Source of the DNA: Candidatus Bipolaricaulota bacterium
GTDB taxonomy: Bacteria > Bipolaricaulota > Bipolaricaulia > UBA7950 > UBA9294
Direction of reading: 5' to 3'
Length of the DNA: 5,737 nucleotides
Assembly: GCA_020350845.1 (NCBI GenBank)
Contig: CP070725.1
Coordinates: 599,746-605,482, forward strand
The notes under the pieces are model-generated. The model ran no database searches. It worked only from the letters and a program-made list of their open reading frames with translations, and was not told the origin of the DNA. The position numbers and the translations under genes are program-made. This document shows positions 5,097 to 5,737 of the stretch, in pieces; position 1 is the first letter of the stretch, and the number at the start of each line of letters is the position of its first letter.

Positions 5097-5657
5097 GGAG
5101 AGCCGCGCCGCGAGGTCGGCAGCACGAGCACGCACGGCTTCATCCAGCGCCTCCGGCTCGGAGCAACCCGGGACGATCCACGGAGCGAGCGCTGCGAGCT
5201 TCGTGTAGCGCGCCCAGCGCTCGAAGAACGGCGTCACAAGATCGGCGTTGCCCTCCTCGGGCCCCATGCAGGTGACGATCAGGGCAGACTGCTTCCCCTC
5301 GATGAAGGAGTTGTGCTCCGGCCCGGCGAACCCGCGGACGAGGCAAACCGTACGGTCGAAGAAGCGCTTCAACGCCCCCGCCACGCCCCACATGTAGAGC
5401 GGCGAGGCAAGGACGATGCCGTCGCTCGCGATCATTGCCTCGAAGATCGCCTGCGCGTCGTCTTCGACGACACAGCCCGGGACGTCCTTCGATTCGAAAC
5501 ACGCGTAGCACGAGGTGCAGTCCGCGACATCGAGCCGCGTGAGGTCGAAGCGCTCGACTTCGTGCCCCTCCGCGCGCAGTGCATCCTCCGCCCACCCGAG
5601 GACGGTCTCGGTGTTCCCGCGCGGCCGTGGGCCGCCGTAGATCGTGACGAAGCGCAT
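5088..5657 (-). CDS. Flavodoxin-fold NAD(P)H-dependent reductase, iron-sulfur flavoprotein-like
   Basis: A 189-residue cytoplasmic flavoprotein. The FMN phosphate loop GGPRPRGNT (8-16) follows the first beta strand; SPLYMWGVAGALKRFFDR (85-102) is the conserved flavin-binding segment of the FMN-reductase family. Cysteines 47, 50, 53 and 62 form CX2CX2CX8C followed by DD, as in iron-sulfur flavoproteins, where a compact cysteine motif holds a 4Fe-4S cluster; the last spacing is slightly longer than the CX4-7C I recall for that family. Likely role: electron transfer or NAD(P)H-dependent reduction of a quinone, flavin or similar acceptor; the natural substrate is unknown. The ATG at 5657 follows AGGAGGGG (5661-5668) with a 3-nt gap. 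It is 11 nt downstream of another gene's stop, so it is probably the later gene of an operon entering from the right. Confidence 0.9.
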   Translation of the reverse strand: MRFVTIYGGPRPRGNTETVLGWAEDALRAEGHEVERFDLTRLDVADCTSCYACFESKDVPGCVVEDDAQAIFEAMIASDGIVLASPLYMWGVAGALKRFFDRTVCLVRGFAGPEHNSFIEGKQSALIVTCMGPEEGNADLVTPFFERWARYTKLAALAPWIVPGCSEPEALDEAVRARAADLAARLSSP

Positions 5658-5668
5658 GATCCCCTCCT

Positions 5669-5737
5669 CTAGCGGTCTGCGAACGCGGCCACGATGTGGC
5701 CGTAGACGACGAGGTGGTAGTCCGGGGAAGGGTAGAA
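5669..5737 (-). CDS. C-terminal end of an unidentified upstream gene
   Basis: The minus-strand frame entering from the right edge reads 22 residues, FYPSPDYHLVVYGHIVAAFADR, then TAG. Of its 22 sense codons, 20 end in G or C and 17 in C, matching the codon pattern of the neighbours and unlike the other two frames. The stop lies 11 nt before the reductase ATG, and the reductase ribosome site occupies that gap, so the two are probably co-transcribed. The fragment is too short for me to assign a family. Confidence 0.6.
   Translation of the reverse strand, partial: FYPSPDYHLVVYGHIVAAFADR

Overview
The window is high-GC bacterial DNA. Reading frames strongly favour G or C at the third codon position, genes sit almost without gaps, ribosome sites are purine-rich Shine-Dalgarno type, and two sigma70-like promoters are visible. 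No rRNA, tRNA or phylogenetic marker gene is present, so I cannot assign a phylum. Nothing looks like a phage, an insertion sequence or a CRISPR array.

Left two thirds (1-3750, minus strand): one tightly packed operon read from about 3713 leftwards. Its order is a GntR/YtrA-type repressor, an ABC transporter ATPase, an ABC-2-like permease, a previously easy-to-miss 53-residue two-helix membrane protein, and two paralogous DUF4097-type beta-repeat proteins with lipoprotein-like N-termini. The second of these runs off the left edge. Three junctions are 4-nt ATGA overlaps and one is a 17-nt overlap. The promoter (TTGACA-16-TATACT) carries a 14-bp perfect palindrome over its -10 box and lies so close to the repressor ATG that the mRNA is probably leaderless. 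The simplest reading is an autoregulated, envelope-associated ABC module related to the YtrA/YtrB class, with two exported 18-residue-repeat solenoids as dedicated extracytoplasmic partners.

Middle (3713-5069): a 202-bp divergent intergenic region holds both promoters and a pair of 15-nt direct repeats. It is followed by a single plus-strand gene for a 384-residue AAA/STAND-like ATPase with a C-terminal winged-helix region, of unknown function.

Right end (5070-5737): a convergent minus-strand pair. A flavodoxin-fold NAD(P)H-dependent reductase with an iron-sulfur-flavoprotein-like cysteine cluster (5088-5657) is preceded, 11 nt upstream, by the last 22 codons of an unidentified gene that enters from the right edge. 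A 7-bp inverted repeat lies between the convergent genes.

The most unusual content is the transporter operon: duplicated solenoid lipoproteins in identical 18-residue register plus a coupled mini-membrane protein. I regard it as a variant of a known class of operon rather than a proven new system.
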